Origin: Aspidiotus rigidus
Taxonomy: Eukaryota > Arthropoda > Insecta > Hemiptera > Diaspididae
DNA length: 64,000 nt
Direction: 5' to 3'
NCBI GenBank assembly: GCA_035079385.1
Contig: JAVHKY010000060.1
Location: 124,001 to 188,000 of the forward strand
Shown here: piece after piece, positions 46,781 to 56,459 of the stretch
How positions within the stretch are numbered: the first letter of the stretch is position 1
Layout of the letters: every line of letters begins with the position of its first letter
The notes under the pieces: generated by a model
Database searches by the model: none
Seen by the model: the letters and a program-made list of their open reading frames with translations, nothing else
What the model was told of the DNA's origin: nothing
Program-made: the position numbers and the translations under genes

Positions 46781-46961
46781 ATAGCGGCAAAGAAATATCT
46801 GGTACGTCGATGAATGGAGTGCTACTTTTCGAATGTGGATTTCGTTCTTCTGACCACTGCCTGACTAAGTCTAAAACTTTATTTAAGACTTGGCCGGCGG
46901 GCAAGCGTTCTTTCTTTTTTTTTTTTTTTTTTTTTTATTATTTTAATATTCCCCATTAGCA

Positions 46962-47165
46962 TTATGGAGAAAGGAAATATCGTATATAATTTTCATCATA
47001 AAATTTATGACTAGTCGCTAAGAGGTGGTGAGCGAAAGTGGTGCCATGAGAAGAGTCTAATTTGAGAGAACGTTCATTACGCTCAGCAGAAATACGATAC
47101 TCAGCAAGGCGAGATCGCGAAGATCGACCAGTCTGGTCGACGTACGCGTACACCTACAATACACC
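46962..47165 (-). pseudogene. Penelope-like GIY-YIG endonuclease fragment
   Basis: The minus frame contains YVDQTGRSSRSRLAEYR and, ~25 residues on, FAHHLLATSHKF. This follows the second half of the GIY-YIG domain (usually YVGQTGRSLxxRLxEH ... FAxHLLxTxH). The first GIY half is out of frame. No RT lies upstream. It differs from both other Penelope copies in the window, so it is a third family member or lineage. Confidence 0.55.
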
Positions 47166-47949
47166 AGCGCGTTCTTTATCTTAACAATGCTAAAAAACTT
47201 GAAAGTTCAATGTTGTTACTATGGAAACCGCAGAGATAGGTTTAAATTCGCTCTTGAAAACAAAGATAAGTCTTTACAAAAATTGCCGACAGTTCAGAGG
47301 TTATACGTAGATCTTTGCAACGTTCTTGAAAAAAAAAAATCAAGTTTCTTTCTACACATATCAAAATTTTTCCGCGCTTCTTCTCCAACACTACTGGATA
47401 GATTTTCTTGAAACTCGGACAAGTTATAGTTATATCTGAAGTTGTGCACCTGCGTCTTTTTTTTTTACTATCGGATGAGTAGTGCTCGTTTGAAAAATTT
47501 CTCTCACTACCATAACTCTGATAGGGTTCATTATATTTCTTTTGAATATCGACGTATCGTAATTTAAATTCCGAAGATTGTAAATGTGTTTAGGCAACAA
47601 TGACTGCTTTATGAGAAATCTCATCAAATTGACGTGTGAACTGGTTTGAGGAAATTTGCAAATATTCAAGCTACCGATATTTTGTAGTATTACGTTTCAG
47701 GTAGTCCGTAGTCACTTACGCCATGACGGCAAATTATGTGGATTGTAAATAAGGTTGTAGCATGGTAATTTTATTCATTTTTCACGTTACCTGTTCACAC
47801 ACGCAAGGATATGCTCGTTTGTGTTGAGTTTGCCATGAATGAATGTTGTGTGTTAGTGTAGTATTAGTGCAGCATTCCTTTGTGTATAGTCTTTTATTTT
47901 CCTATTCTTATTAATTTTATTTTAAATTAACGAGCTACCATGATCCCGT
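47166..47949. other. Intergenic sequence with one LINE-like repeat block
   Basis: 47370-47500 carries the CTTCTCCAACACTACTGGAT / ATCTGAAG / GTGCACCTGC block shared with 15935-16010. Otherwise nothing recognised. Confidence 0.45.
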
Positions 47950-49350
47950 CATCAGGGGTGTCATTGAGGTCAGATGCGGGAGAAGGAAAATTGATTATTG
48001 GAAGAATCAAGAGATGTTGAGGACAGATGAAGAGTTGTTTGGTGGTGCTTGTATATGATTGTAAGGGATGAATAAGAAGTTGTAGAGTGAAACCAATTTA
48101 CAACAAGAAAAGATATGTTTAATGATAGAGGGCAGAGGAAGGTATTAGAATTGCAATGAGAGCATGAGAGATGTATAAGATAAGTGATAAGGTGGGTGTA
48201 TGTGAGTCTAGGGTGACTGATTCTGAGGCTAGTTATGATTATTCTTGTCTGCAAGCGAGTTGATTTGAAGAGTCTTAGAGGAGTCTTCGAGGATGAAAAT
48301 ATTTTTAACTGGAAATCTGTTTAATCTGGGGGTAAATTAAAGAAAAATGACGGGTGCCGGGGATATTTGGCAGAATTTTGTCTTGCAAGGTATATGTGTA
48401 AAATTTAGGTACTTACACCACCTAATTTCACGAACAATCGTGTGTACGATTGTTCACTCTTATCAGTCTATTCGGCTGGTCTCGTACATTGATGGAACCT
48501 TTCTAATCAGTCGAATATCAGTGCTTGCTGATGAGCGGTTCATGAACGCGTTCGTTCTATATTACAATAAATTATTGTTTAATTCGTTTTTAGACTCGGT
48601 GGTCATAAATCGTAATTTAACGATTCACATGTTATTTTGTACATCGTTATTACAATAAAGAAAAATTTACGAATCAAGTAAATTGATTTTACATATGTAT
48701 ATGATGGCAGAGGAGCCAGGAAAAAATTAGGATATTGAGCTGTATCTGATAGGGGGAAACTTGGAAAAATATGAACTTACAAGCTCAAACTCCCAAGGTA
48801 AGGAGAAACAAAGTTTAATCTTTATTTAGAAAAATTATAAACCAAGAAACTTCCATAAAACAAATTCCCGGTTTGCCTCAATTAACACAGTTTATGAGCG
48901 CAATTCCAGGAAGTTGGCATAGTAGGCCGATGCTAATTTTTTCAATTTGGACTAGCTTATTTGAATGGGATATGAGGTTAGATGAGTAAACCAAGTATGG
49001 GTGATGTATTTGTTAATATGTTTGGAGATCTCACTGAAGGGTGATTAGTGGCCTGTAAGGTTGCTCTGTCAATTTTTTTATTCCTTGAGATGCTCTTGAG
49101 GCCAGGTACCCAGATGAAAAATACCTATTGAAATGAAATTAACATAGAAGATAGAGCGATTAGAGCGTGAATACAATTTATGAGTGGATGAAGACAAGAG
49201 CGTCTAGAATAACAATAAATTATGCTGGGGAATTGGAGATGATCAAGAATGAATTAGAGGGGAGAGAAATGGTGAATATGCGTGAGAATGTGTGAATCTT
49301 ATTGAGAAAATGATTTATGGAGTAAGTTGGAGTTTTGAAGATAGGATTTA
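47950..49350 (-). mobile_element. LINE 3' relic, two blocks split by other sequence (subfamily 1)
   Basis: Block one (48930-49350, minus) encodes FIWVPG followed by a decayed GNExADK region and the upstream NPI-type stretch seen at 19680. Block two (47950-48260) is the distal 3' sequence with GTCAGATGCGGGAGAAGG and GGGTGACTGATTCTGAGGCTAG. Between them, 48260-48930 holds unrelated DNA including a decayed GCTC...TTGGAAAAAT repeat block near 48700, so an insertion probably split the copy. Confidence 0.6.
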
Positions 49351-50519
49351 GGCGCGTGTGTTGTACTTACATGGCTGCGTAAGCATTTTTCAATATCTAG
49401 AGCTCTACTTACACCTTGCCACAATCAATATGAGTTTCAATGATTTCTGCTACCACTCTGCCAATACAAGTTTTTGATCAAACATATCTTCCCTATAAAC
49501 ATTAAGCTGAACCAGCATTTCTATGATCTTTTTGTGTGTAGCCCTAGCAACAGCTTCTTGGGGCTCTTGCCTCTCGTAAGGCTGGAGCCCATGTGCGATT
49601 GCAAAAAAGAAGAAAAAAAAACAAGACTGAGTTGCCACGCGCATAAGTATCTGGGTCTCTTGGTTTTTTTTTCTAATTGTTACATAATGGGAATTTTATT
49701 TTTCAATTTTTTTCAAAAGATCTGGAGCTTCTTTTCCTACCAAGATGTGGAGCTCAAGAGATCTCAATTTTTTCTATGTCAAGATCTGGAAACCAAGAGA
49801 CCTGCATCTTTGTTCCACTCTGATCTAGAATCTCAGAGACTTAATATTTGTACGTACGGTAGGTATTACGATCAATGAAGTATTGAGAAGAAAAAACTTC
49901 CTTAAAGACTGTACAGAAATTTGAAAAATGCTATATTATGTTGTAGTACATTTACGTCGCCATCGGCCAGTACATTTAGGTTTTTGCGTATTTTTCGTTC
50001 ACGCGTTTCGCAGGAAGCGTGTTTTTCATTCTGTCACGTCGTATACATGTGCGAGATGCACATGGCTGCGAAAAAATGCACGACATTTTACCGCGACTCT
50101 TACCGCTCGACCACGAAGCACGCTTGAAAGAGAAGACCATATTTCCGAGGTAGGTAGGACGACGTATGGCAATGCATGTCTTTGTAATTATTATGACAGA
50201 TAGATATGCAGCCACCAATCTGCAGCTTACTTCTATCATTGCACTTTCATGTGACAATGATAATAACACTACTGAACAAAGAAAAAAAAAATATTTGTAT
50301 CCTGAATTTCATTATATATGTCACGGTGAAAGTGACGGATCGGTGAATCTGACGGATTTCACGCGCGTATCGTTGTTCGTATAGGGTAGCGTGTTTTCTA
50401 TGGCCGTATGCGGCTGCCAACCTTTCTGTCGTTCCCTAGTGGGGAATGACCACAAGATGGGCTCAAGCCCTCTAACACTTTCGCATCAAATACTGCCTGA
50501 TGAAAATCGTAGCCTTTCA
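49351..50519. other. Intergenic sequence, nothing recognised
   Basis: The block near 50310-50400 (GTGAAAGTGACGG, GATTTCACGCG) has a weak relative at 55515-55590. No gene supported. Confidence 0.4.
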
Positions 50520-50950
50520 AGGAGGATAACATATTGATTCCATCAATTTTTTTATGGTTTCTTCCTTGGTCCAACTCAAATGTTGATTCAACTAATTTAT
50601 TTATGATTTCTCCTTAAGTCTAATTCAAATTTTGATCGTATCAATTTTTCATGGTTTCTCTCTTAGTCTAATTGAAACATGTTGATTCTATCAATCTTTT
50701 TATGGTTTCTTCCTCGGTGCCTAACTCAAATGTTGATCCTGTCAATATATTTATGCTTTCTCTCTTGGTCTAATTGACCTGTTGATTCTATCAATTTATT
50801 TATGGTTTCTCCCTGAGTCTAATTCAAATTTTAATTTTATCAATTTTTCATGGTTTTTTCCTCAGTCTAATTCAAATTTTGAATCTATCAATTTTTCATG
50901 GTTTCTTCCTTAGTCTAATTCAAACATTGATTCCATCAATTTTGATGTCT
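50520..50950. repeat. 49-bp satellite array, ~8 units
   Basis: Eight consecutive units of GATTCTATCAATTT...ATGGTTTCT...GTCTAATTCAAATGTT, about 48-51 bp each, diverged by roughly 10-20 percent. The array stops ~90 bp before the MULE foldback element. One or two decayed units appear on its other side near 52180 and 52255, so the element may have inserted within or beside a longer array. Confidence 0.85.
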
Positions 50951-51037
50951 GCAATGAACATGTCATGACGATGAAAGAGATGGAAGATGGAGTAATATCT
51001 GTACGTGAAGCTATGGCGATGGAACCTGGTATGGTTC

Positions 51038-52001
51038 GGTGTAAGTTGTACGCAGGTAAATTGTACGCAGGTAAATTGTACGAAGGAAATTGTACGCAAA
51101 GAAAATTGTACGCAGAGAAAATTGTACGCAGAGAAAATAATACGCAGCGAAAATCATACGCAGATAAATTGTACGCAGAGAAAATTATACGCAGAGAAAA
51201 TAATACGCAGAGAAAAAATTATACGCAGAGAAAATTTTATGCAGACATGCATTTATGTATTCATGAAAAAAGGATATATATATATTTTTTTTTTTTTTTT
51301 AATATGAAATATTATGTGCGATTCCGCTTAGGTAGGACAAAACATCTGAGTCATCATCTTCCTCTCTTGTACTATACCGGCGGACGAGCGTCTGGAGCCT
51401 TACAGCAGCATCGCGGTAGACTTTCTTCTTCTTAGTCGGAGGCTCCCTAGCCATCACCTGTTCGTACTTGACGTCGGCTAACACTTGTTCTCGCTGAAGG
51501 GATTCAATTAATCGAAATATATTCGGGTGAGTGGCGTCCACTGTTGACTCAAATCCGGTGTGCCACCCTTCGACTGCATTATTCGTTTTGGGCATGTTAC
51601 GGTCCGCAGCCTCGTAACAGTTCCACATATCCGCCGGAAACAATGGCCTTCTTCTTCCTCTTCGCTGGGGTCGGCCAATCCACGTATCCTCGAAGTAATC
51701 GACGACGGCTTGAGTTTCCACGGGGAGTATTTCCGACTCAAAATTATTCAAGATCTAAAATTTGCTTCCAATATTAAACGAGAGAAACAGTTATTTTATT
51801 ATGTGTTGAGATAATTTTTTCTGCGTACAATTTTTTTTGGCGTATAATTTTCTCAGCGTACAATTTTCTCAACGTATAAATTTCTTTGCGTATAATTTTC
51901 TCCGCGTACGATTTTCTCTGCGTATAATTTTCCTTTGCGTATAATTTACTCGCTTATAATTTCCTTCGTACAATTTACCTGCGTACAATTTACCGGACAC
52001 C
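51038..52001 (-). mobile_element. MULE element with tandem-unit foldback ends and transposase fragment
   Basis: The 964-bp element starts GGTGTAAGTTGTACGCAGG and its other end reads GGTGTCCGGTAAATTGTACG on the minus strand. Inverted arms of ~200 bp (51038-51245 and 51815-52001) consist of about 11-13 units of AAATTGTACGCAGAGA, 14-18 bp each. Between the arms lies a minus-strand MULE transposase fragment. An exact 9-bp flanking duplication is not present (left GTATGGTTC, right GATGGTATC). The ends and unit design parallel 43002-43719. Confidence 0.85.
51299..51751 (-). pseudogene. MULE transposase C-terminal fragment (FLYWCH/NOF-type)
   Basis: The 150-codon frame has no ATG at its start and is open from a TTG. 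Residues ~17-29 read VDYFEDTWIGRPQ, ~40-46 PADMWNC, ~56-66 TNNAVEGWHTGF, ~74-85 HPNIFRLIESLQ, then a KKKKVYRD run. This order (W-G-R-P, W-N, TNN.VE.WH, HP.I...I..L..EQ) is the region after the catalytic core in FLYWCH-associated MULE transposases of insects. The FLYWCH finger and the DDE core are missing. The frame is clean despite this, so the deletion may be fairly recent. It sits exactly between two inverted arms. Confidence 0.75.
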
Positions 52002-52539
52002 GATGGTATCCGTCAGCAACATGACGCAGGGATTTATTCTCTGCTCATGCAAAAAAAATTGTTCATCTTTGCGTTGTGGTTGTCGCTCAAAGAATATGCT
52101 CTGTAATTCTCACTGCTACAACTCGAACCCTTGTTCTAATAAATGAGTAAATTTGCTTATCAAAGGAAAAACAATTTTTAATGTATCATTTTTTTATGAT
52201 TTCTCTGTAGCGTAAGCGTGAAGGTGAGAAAATAATTTTTTCAAACATGCCCGATTCTATCGATTTCTTATGGTTTCTTCTGTGGAAAAATAAAATTAAA
52301 AGGGTACGAATGAAAATTAGAAGGAAAAAATATAAGAAAACCGGGAGAAAAAAAATATGTGGAACTGGTAGGATTCGAACCCCGAAGTAAGATTTTTGAG
52401 ATTAGCGTAAGCATGAAGATGAGGAAACAATTTTTTCAAACTTGCCCTTGTTTGGTGGCCAGCCGAAAAAAACTCGCTTGTAACACGGTGAACGTGTGAA
52501 AACCCAAATGTACTGGTTACCTAAATGTACTACAGCATA
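52002..52539. other. Intergenic; satellite remnants and a tRNA-like T arm
   Basis: A ~50-bp segment (TAGCGTAAGCGTGAAGGTGA...) at 52207 is repeated at 52399. The minus strand at 52365-52392 reads GGGGTTCGAATCCTACCAG, a good tRNA B box and T arm, but no A box or D arm accompanies it. No gene. Confidence 0.5.
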
Positions 52540-55360
52540 TATAGTCCATAGGCCATATAAAAATGCGGTACCATTCGGGGGGGGGGGGGGACAAGGCGAT
52601 ACTTTGAGATATGTTAGTAGGGGTGATACTTGATATAAAAAACGATGATAGACATCTGAGAAGAGCAGCTTTCCAAAATGGCGAATTGGTCTTCTGGTAA
52701 AAGACAAATAACTCATATTGTGTGGGTCAAATTTTCTACTTTTCTTTTTTTAAACAAAAGAAAATAAGGCCCCGAATAATCCATCCAACTTCCCGCGTCT
52801 CACATCCTAATAAATTTTCTGTGGCACGTTCTAGCTCCCTAAAATCAATGTTTTGCAAATATCTTGAAAAATTGGGCATCAATCATGAAAAGTTTCAGAT
52901 AAAACTTGTTCCTCGTGAAATTTGTTATAGAAAATACAATTCAAACTTCGCTATGCATGCGTCCAATTATCAGCATAAAAAGTTCGTCAAAAGTTGAGAA
53001 CTTTGGGAAAAAGTCAATTTTTCAGCAATAAATATCTAGAAAATCAAACACAAATGAAATAAAATTTCAAACAAAAAATTTTTATTGAAAAATTTTAACT
53101 GCAAAATAGATTGCCTAAACTTTCTTCCGAAGTTTGTCGAAAGTTCTGAACTTTTGGAAGGAAATTGATTGTTGTCAAATATTACCAAAAAAATAAGCTA
53201 AGTCTATTCTAATAAGAAGGAGTTCCAAACAAAAAATATTTTTCATGAATTTTACTTCATCACGGACCATCTGAACTTTATTGTCAGTCTAGTTATAATC
53301 TTGAAAAGCTTCTAAAATTAAAAGTTGTGAGCATCCGAAAAAATCGATTCATAGTAAATATTTTGGAGAACTGAGATTTAATAAGAAAAACTTTCAAACA
53401 AAAAATGTTCCTTTTGCAATTGTCTGTAAAATAGACTACTTAAACTTCCTTTTAAGAATTTTCGGAAGTTCTAAGCGATTGGAAGGAAAGTGATTGTTTC
53501 CAAATATCCTCCAAACTAGAGCTTTAATGAGGAAAAGTTTTAACGCAAAAGTGATTCTCACAAAATTCACTACATCTTTATTGTAAAAAGTCTATTGTGA
53601 GCTTCAACATTGAAAAAAAATCTGTAGGAATCACATTGAATACTCTTATTTAGGTATTTATTTAAAGTATTCTTATTGGTAAGTGATGCCGATAACAATT
53701 CAGTGGTCTAGTTGCAATCAGAGGAATAAAATCTTGATGAGGAATTGTACCTAATTTGCCGTTTGCCGACATGCGCGTTGATGTTGCTGTACTTTGAACA
53801 AAATTAGAATCCTGTTCATCCGCACATGGCGCTGCAATCTCTTAAAACCACACAAAATAGATTTTTGAATATCTGCTAATTATTTTGAATTATTTATTCT
53901 AGAACAAAATGTAAAATATAAAATATTTAAAAAAAGAATCCGGTGTTGCTCATGAAGTTGATTGAATTGAGTTTATCATAACTGAACTAAAAAGAAAAAC
54001 ACAAGAGTTTGAATTGAAAAAACTCTGTTTACTAAATAAAATATTAAATAATTTTGGTAATTGAACATTCATATGTAAAATCTTACAGCAACATCCCCGT
54101 ATCCTACAAACTCTTATAACTCCTCATGAGTGATACAATCACTTAGTTATCCAGTTTTCCATTAGGAACAAACAGCCTCTACTATTGCCTTCTACTTATA
54201 TAAGTAAATACCTACTATACTGCTGCTGTAATTTTACATATGAATGTTTGATTACAAAATGATTTAATATTTTGTTTGGTAACGATAGAGTTTCTTTATT
54301 CAAACTCTTGTTTTTTCTTTTTGGTTCACTTACGATAAAGTCAATTCAATCAACTTCATGAACAATCCAGCTGAGTGTTTTTTTTTTTTTAATAATTAAT
54401 TTGAATTATTTTTAGTTGAAAATATGTATGATACAAACGGTGTGTCCCAAAACATTTTTTTGTTAATAAATTATAATAATTGGATTGATAAAAAGAAGGA
54501 AACGCTCAATTGGTCCAAAAAGTAACTGCATTATCAAAAAAAAAAAAAAAAGGCTCTAAGTGGTATGGAAAGCGAGATACAAGGGTACCAGATAGAAAAA
54601 AGAAAGTAAGAAAGATCCGCGGTCAAACACATACCAAGTGATGTCAACACCGGAAAAACTTGTGATTTTCAAGTATGGATGAAAAAGTGACTATTTTCTT
54701 TAGAAAGGGCCTAAAAATGACTGAAGCCTAAAAAAGTGACCAAGTCACTCAAAAGTAACAAACTGGACACCCTAGAATAATCGATTTCCTTCCAAAAACT
54801 CATTTTTATTTCATTCGTGTTTGATTTTTTAGATATTTATTGCTGAAAAATTGACTTTTTCCCAAAGTTCCCAACTTTCAACGAACTTCTTAAGCTGATA
54901 ATTGGACGCATATCAAAGTTTGTACGTATGGTATTTTTTATAACAAATTTCACGAGGAATATTTTTTATCTGTAACTTTTCATGATTGATACCCAATTTT
55001 TCAAGATATTTGCAAAACATTGATTTTAGGGAGCTAGAACGTGCCACAGAAAATTTATTAGGATGTGAGACGCGGGAAGTTGGATGGATTATTCGGGGCC
55101 TTATTTTCTTTTGTTTAAAAAAAGAAAAGTAGAAAATTTGACCCACACAATATGAGTTATTTGTCTTTTACCAGAAGACGATTCGCCATTTTGAAATTAG
55201 CCGCCATTTTGGAAAGCTGCTCTTCTCAGATGTCTATTATCGTTTTTTATGCCAAGTATCACACCTACTAACATATCCCAAAGGGATGCTTTGTCCCTCC
55301 ACGTGGTACCAAAAACCACTATTTTCTATTATGGCCCATGGACTAATACAAAAATAAAAT
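52540..55360. repeat. 2.8-kb nested palindrome (giant inverted repeat)
   Basis: Outer arms 52540-53075 and 54800-55360 are reverse complements at ~90 percent or more in their core; both arms even encode the same 57-residue peptide, in opposite directions (52722 plus, 54913 minus). Inner arms ~53930-54095 and ~54220-54370 pair with one another as well, around a centre near 54160. The left spacer (53075-53930) is about twice as long as the right one (54370-54800). I recognise no transposase. A long-TIR transposon remnant or a duplicated inverted repeat that could give a hairpin RNA are both possible. Confidence 0.8.
53065..53600. repeat. Diverged ~155-bp tandem units inside the palindrome
   Basis: CAAACAAAAAATTTTTATTG at 53068, CAAACAAAAAATATTTTTCA at 53227, CAAACAAAAAATGTTCCTTT at 53395 and a weaker AACGCAAAAGTGATTCTCAC at 53541 recur every ~145-168 bp. 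Each is followed by a GAAGTT...GGAAGGAAA(T/G)TGATTGT or related segment. Only the left half of the palindrome has them. Confidence 0.5.
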
Positions 55361-55965
55361 CATAGGTGACACAGAATATATAATACGTGCAGTTATCATG
55401 AATATTGATGTTCAAAGACTATCTTGGTCATCTTGGTCACTCTTGACGAAGTCTGTCTGAGAAATAAAATTTGGCAGGCAAAAATAAAATCTCAAGAGAC
55501 AGAGAATGTATGTGTTACAGTGAAAATGAGACATCAGTGAAATTGGGAAACTCGACGCATTTCGCGTAATATACGAGCGTGTTTTCTTGCTTTGCGTAAA
55601 AATTAGGGCTACACAAAAGCGAAAATGGATAAAAGAGAGAATGAAAAAAAAAAAATTGTTCATCGGTATCTCTCTCTCTCAGTCTCAGTCTCAGTCTCAG
55701 TCTCAGTCTTTCCCTCTTCCTTCCGTGGTTCTCCATTGCGTCTTTGTATTCGGAAGATGTGCGATGACTGCGATCTCACACATATGATTGAAACTCTCTA
55801 CGTACGAATTCGCGCACTTTGACAACTCGGCCACGAGTGCTGGAACATCAACACGAGTTTAAAATGCAGCTATTGCCATGTGAATGTCGAACGCCGCGCC
55901 AGCATTCTTAGTGCTAAAATGCATTGCATATTTTTTGTCCATTTGTCTACATGAAATGTAGTTAC
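55361..55965. other. Intergenic; (CAGTCT)n microsatellite
   Basis: 55671-55710 holds CT and AGTCTC hexamer repeats. No gene recognised up to the Gypsy target site. Confidence 0.6.
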
Positions 55966-55969
55966 GTAT
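55966..55969. repeat. Left 4-bp target-site duplication (GTAT) of Gypsy
   Basis: GTAT here and at 61435-61438, directly outside the TG...CA ends of the LTRs. Confidence 0.85.
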
Positions 55970-56186
55970 TGTGGCGTTCTGCTATGAAGGCGCAAGCACC
56001 AAGCTTGCACACGCCGCTAAACTTTTAATAATAGCAGACACCGCAAGGAAGCGTACTTATCGCTTAACTACTTCGCCGAATACGCTTGAACAACCTAGAA
56101 CGTGCTCGATTGATTGTAAGGATCCTTGCATAACCTGTTTGCCGTTCTAGAAGAAATCTCGAGAATTCCGGAAATAAGGGTGAGAC

Positions 56187-56225
56187 TATAAATAGCCGGC
56201 AGCAACCCGATAAAGCGATTCAGTT
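56187..56225 (+). promoter_or_regulatory. LTR core promoter: TATA box and initiator
   Basis: TATAAATA at 56187-56194 lies about 35 bp before the A of TCAGTT (56220-56225), close to the usual spacing. If transcription starts at that A, U3 is about 252 bp and the R region extends to a poly(A) site shortly after 56327. Confidence 0.6.
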
Positions 56226-56321
56226 GTAATCTTAAAAGCGATAGTTAACGTGTTCTCGTTCTTTAACGCGATTGTGTTACAGTTTAACGGTGTTTAGAAG
56301 TGTTGTACTTGCGGTACCAGT

Positions 56322-56327
56322 AATAAA
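56322..56327 (+). terminator. Polyadenylation signal in LTR
   Basis: AATAAA in CAGTAATAAAGCTCGG. The copy in the 3' LTR, 61361-61366, is the one expected to end the element's RNA. Confidence 0.65.
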
Positions 56328-56397
56328 GCTCGGTTTTCGTAATTGTTCTTTATTATTGGCGTCAAGAGATATTCAGTGACTGGTAGAACGTCACAAC

Positions 56398-56415
56398 TGG
56401 TGTCAGAAGTGGGAT
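56398..56415 (+). promoter_or_regulatory. Primer binding site, tRNA-Leu
   Basis: TGGTGTCAGAAGTGGGAT begins two bases after the 5' LTR and is complementary to the 3' end of a eukaryotic leucine tRNA (…TCCCACTYCTGACACCA type, from memory of the family). Confidence 0.8.
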
Positions 56416-56459
56416 TGCGTAAGCCTACTTTGTGCGTTTAAAACTGGTGGTGATTCAAG

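Larger units (their letters stand above)
55970..56395 (+). repeat. 5' long terminal repeat
   Basis: 426 bp, TGTGGC...GTCACA. It contains a TATA box (TATAAATA, 56187-56194), a good insect initiator (TCAGTT, 56220-56225) and AATAAA (56322-56327) followed by TTTTCGTAATTG. Identical to the 3' LTR except at 56257. Confidence 0.97.

Noticed and set aside
51029..52010. 9-bp target duplication for the 51-kb MULE
   Set aside because: GTATGGTTC and GATGGTATC share only partial identity; not accepted as a duplication.
52365..52392. tRNA gene on the minus strand
   Set aside because: Only a T arm/B box is present; no D arm, anticodon arm or acceptor could be matched.
52722..55146. Two matching frames (91 and 77 codons) suggesting a conserved gene pair
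   Set aside because: They are the same DNA read from the two arms of the palindrome; the peptide is not known to me and its conservation is explained by the DNA duplication.
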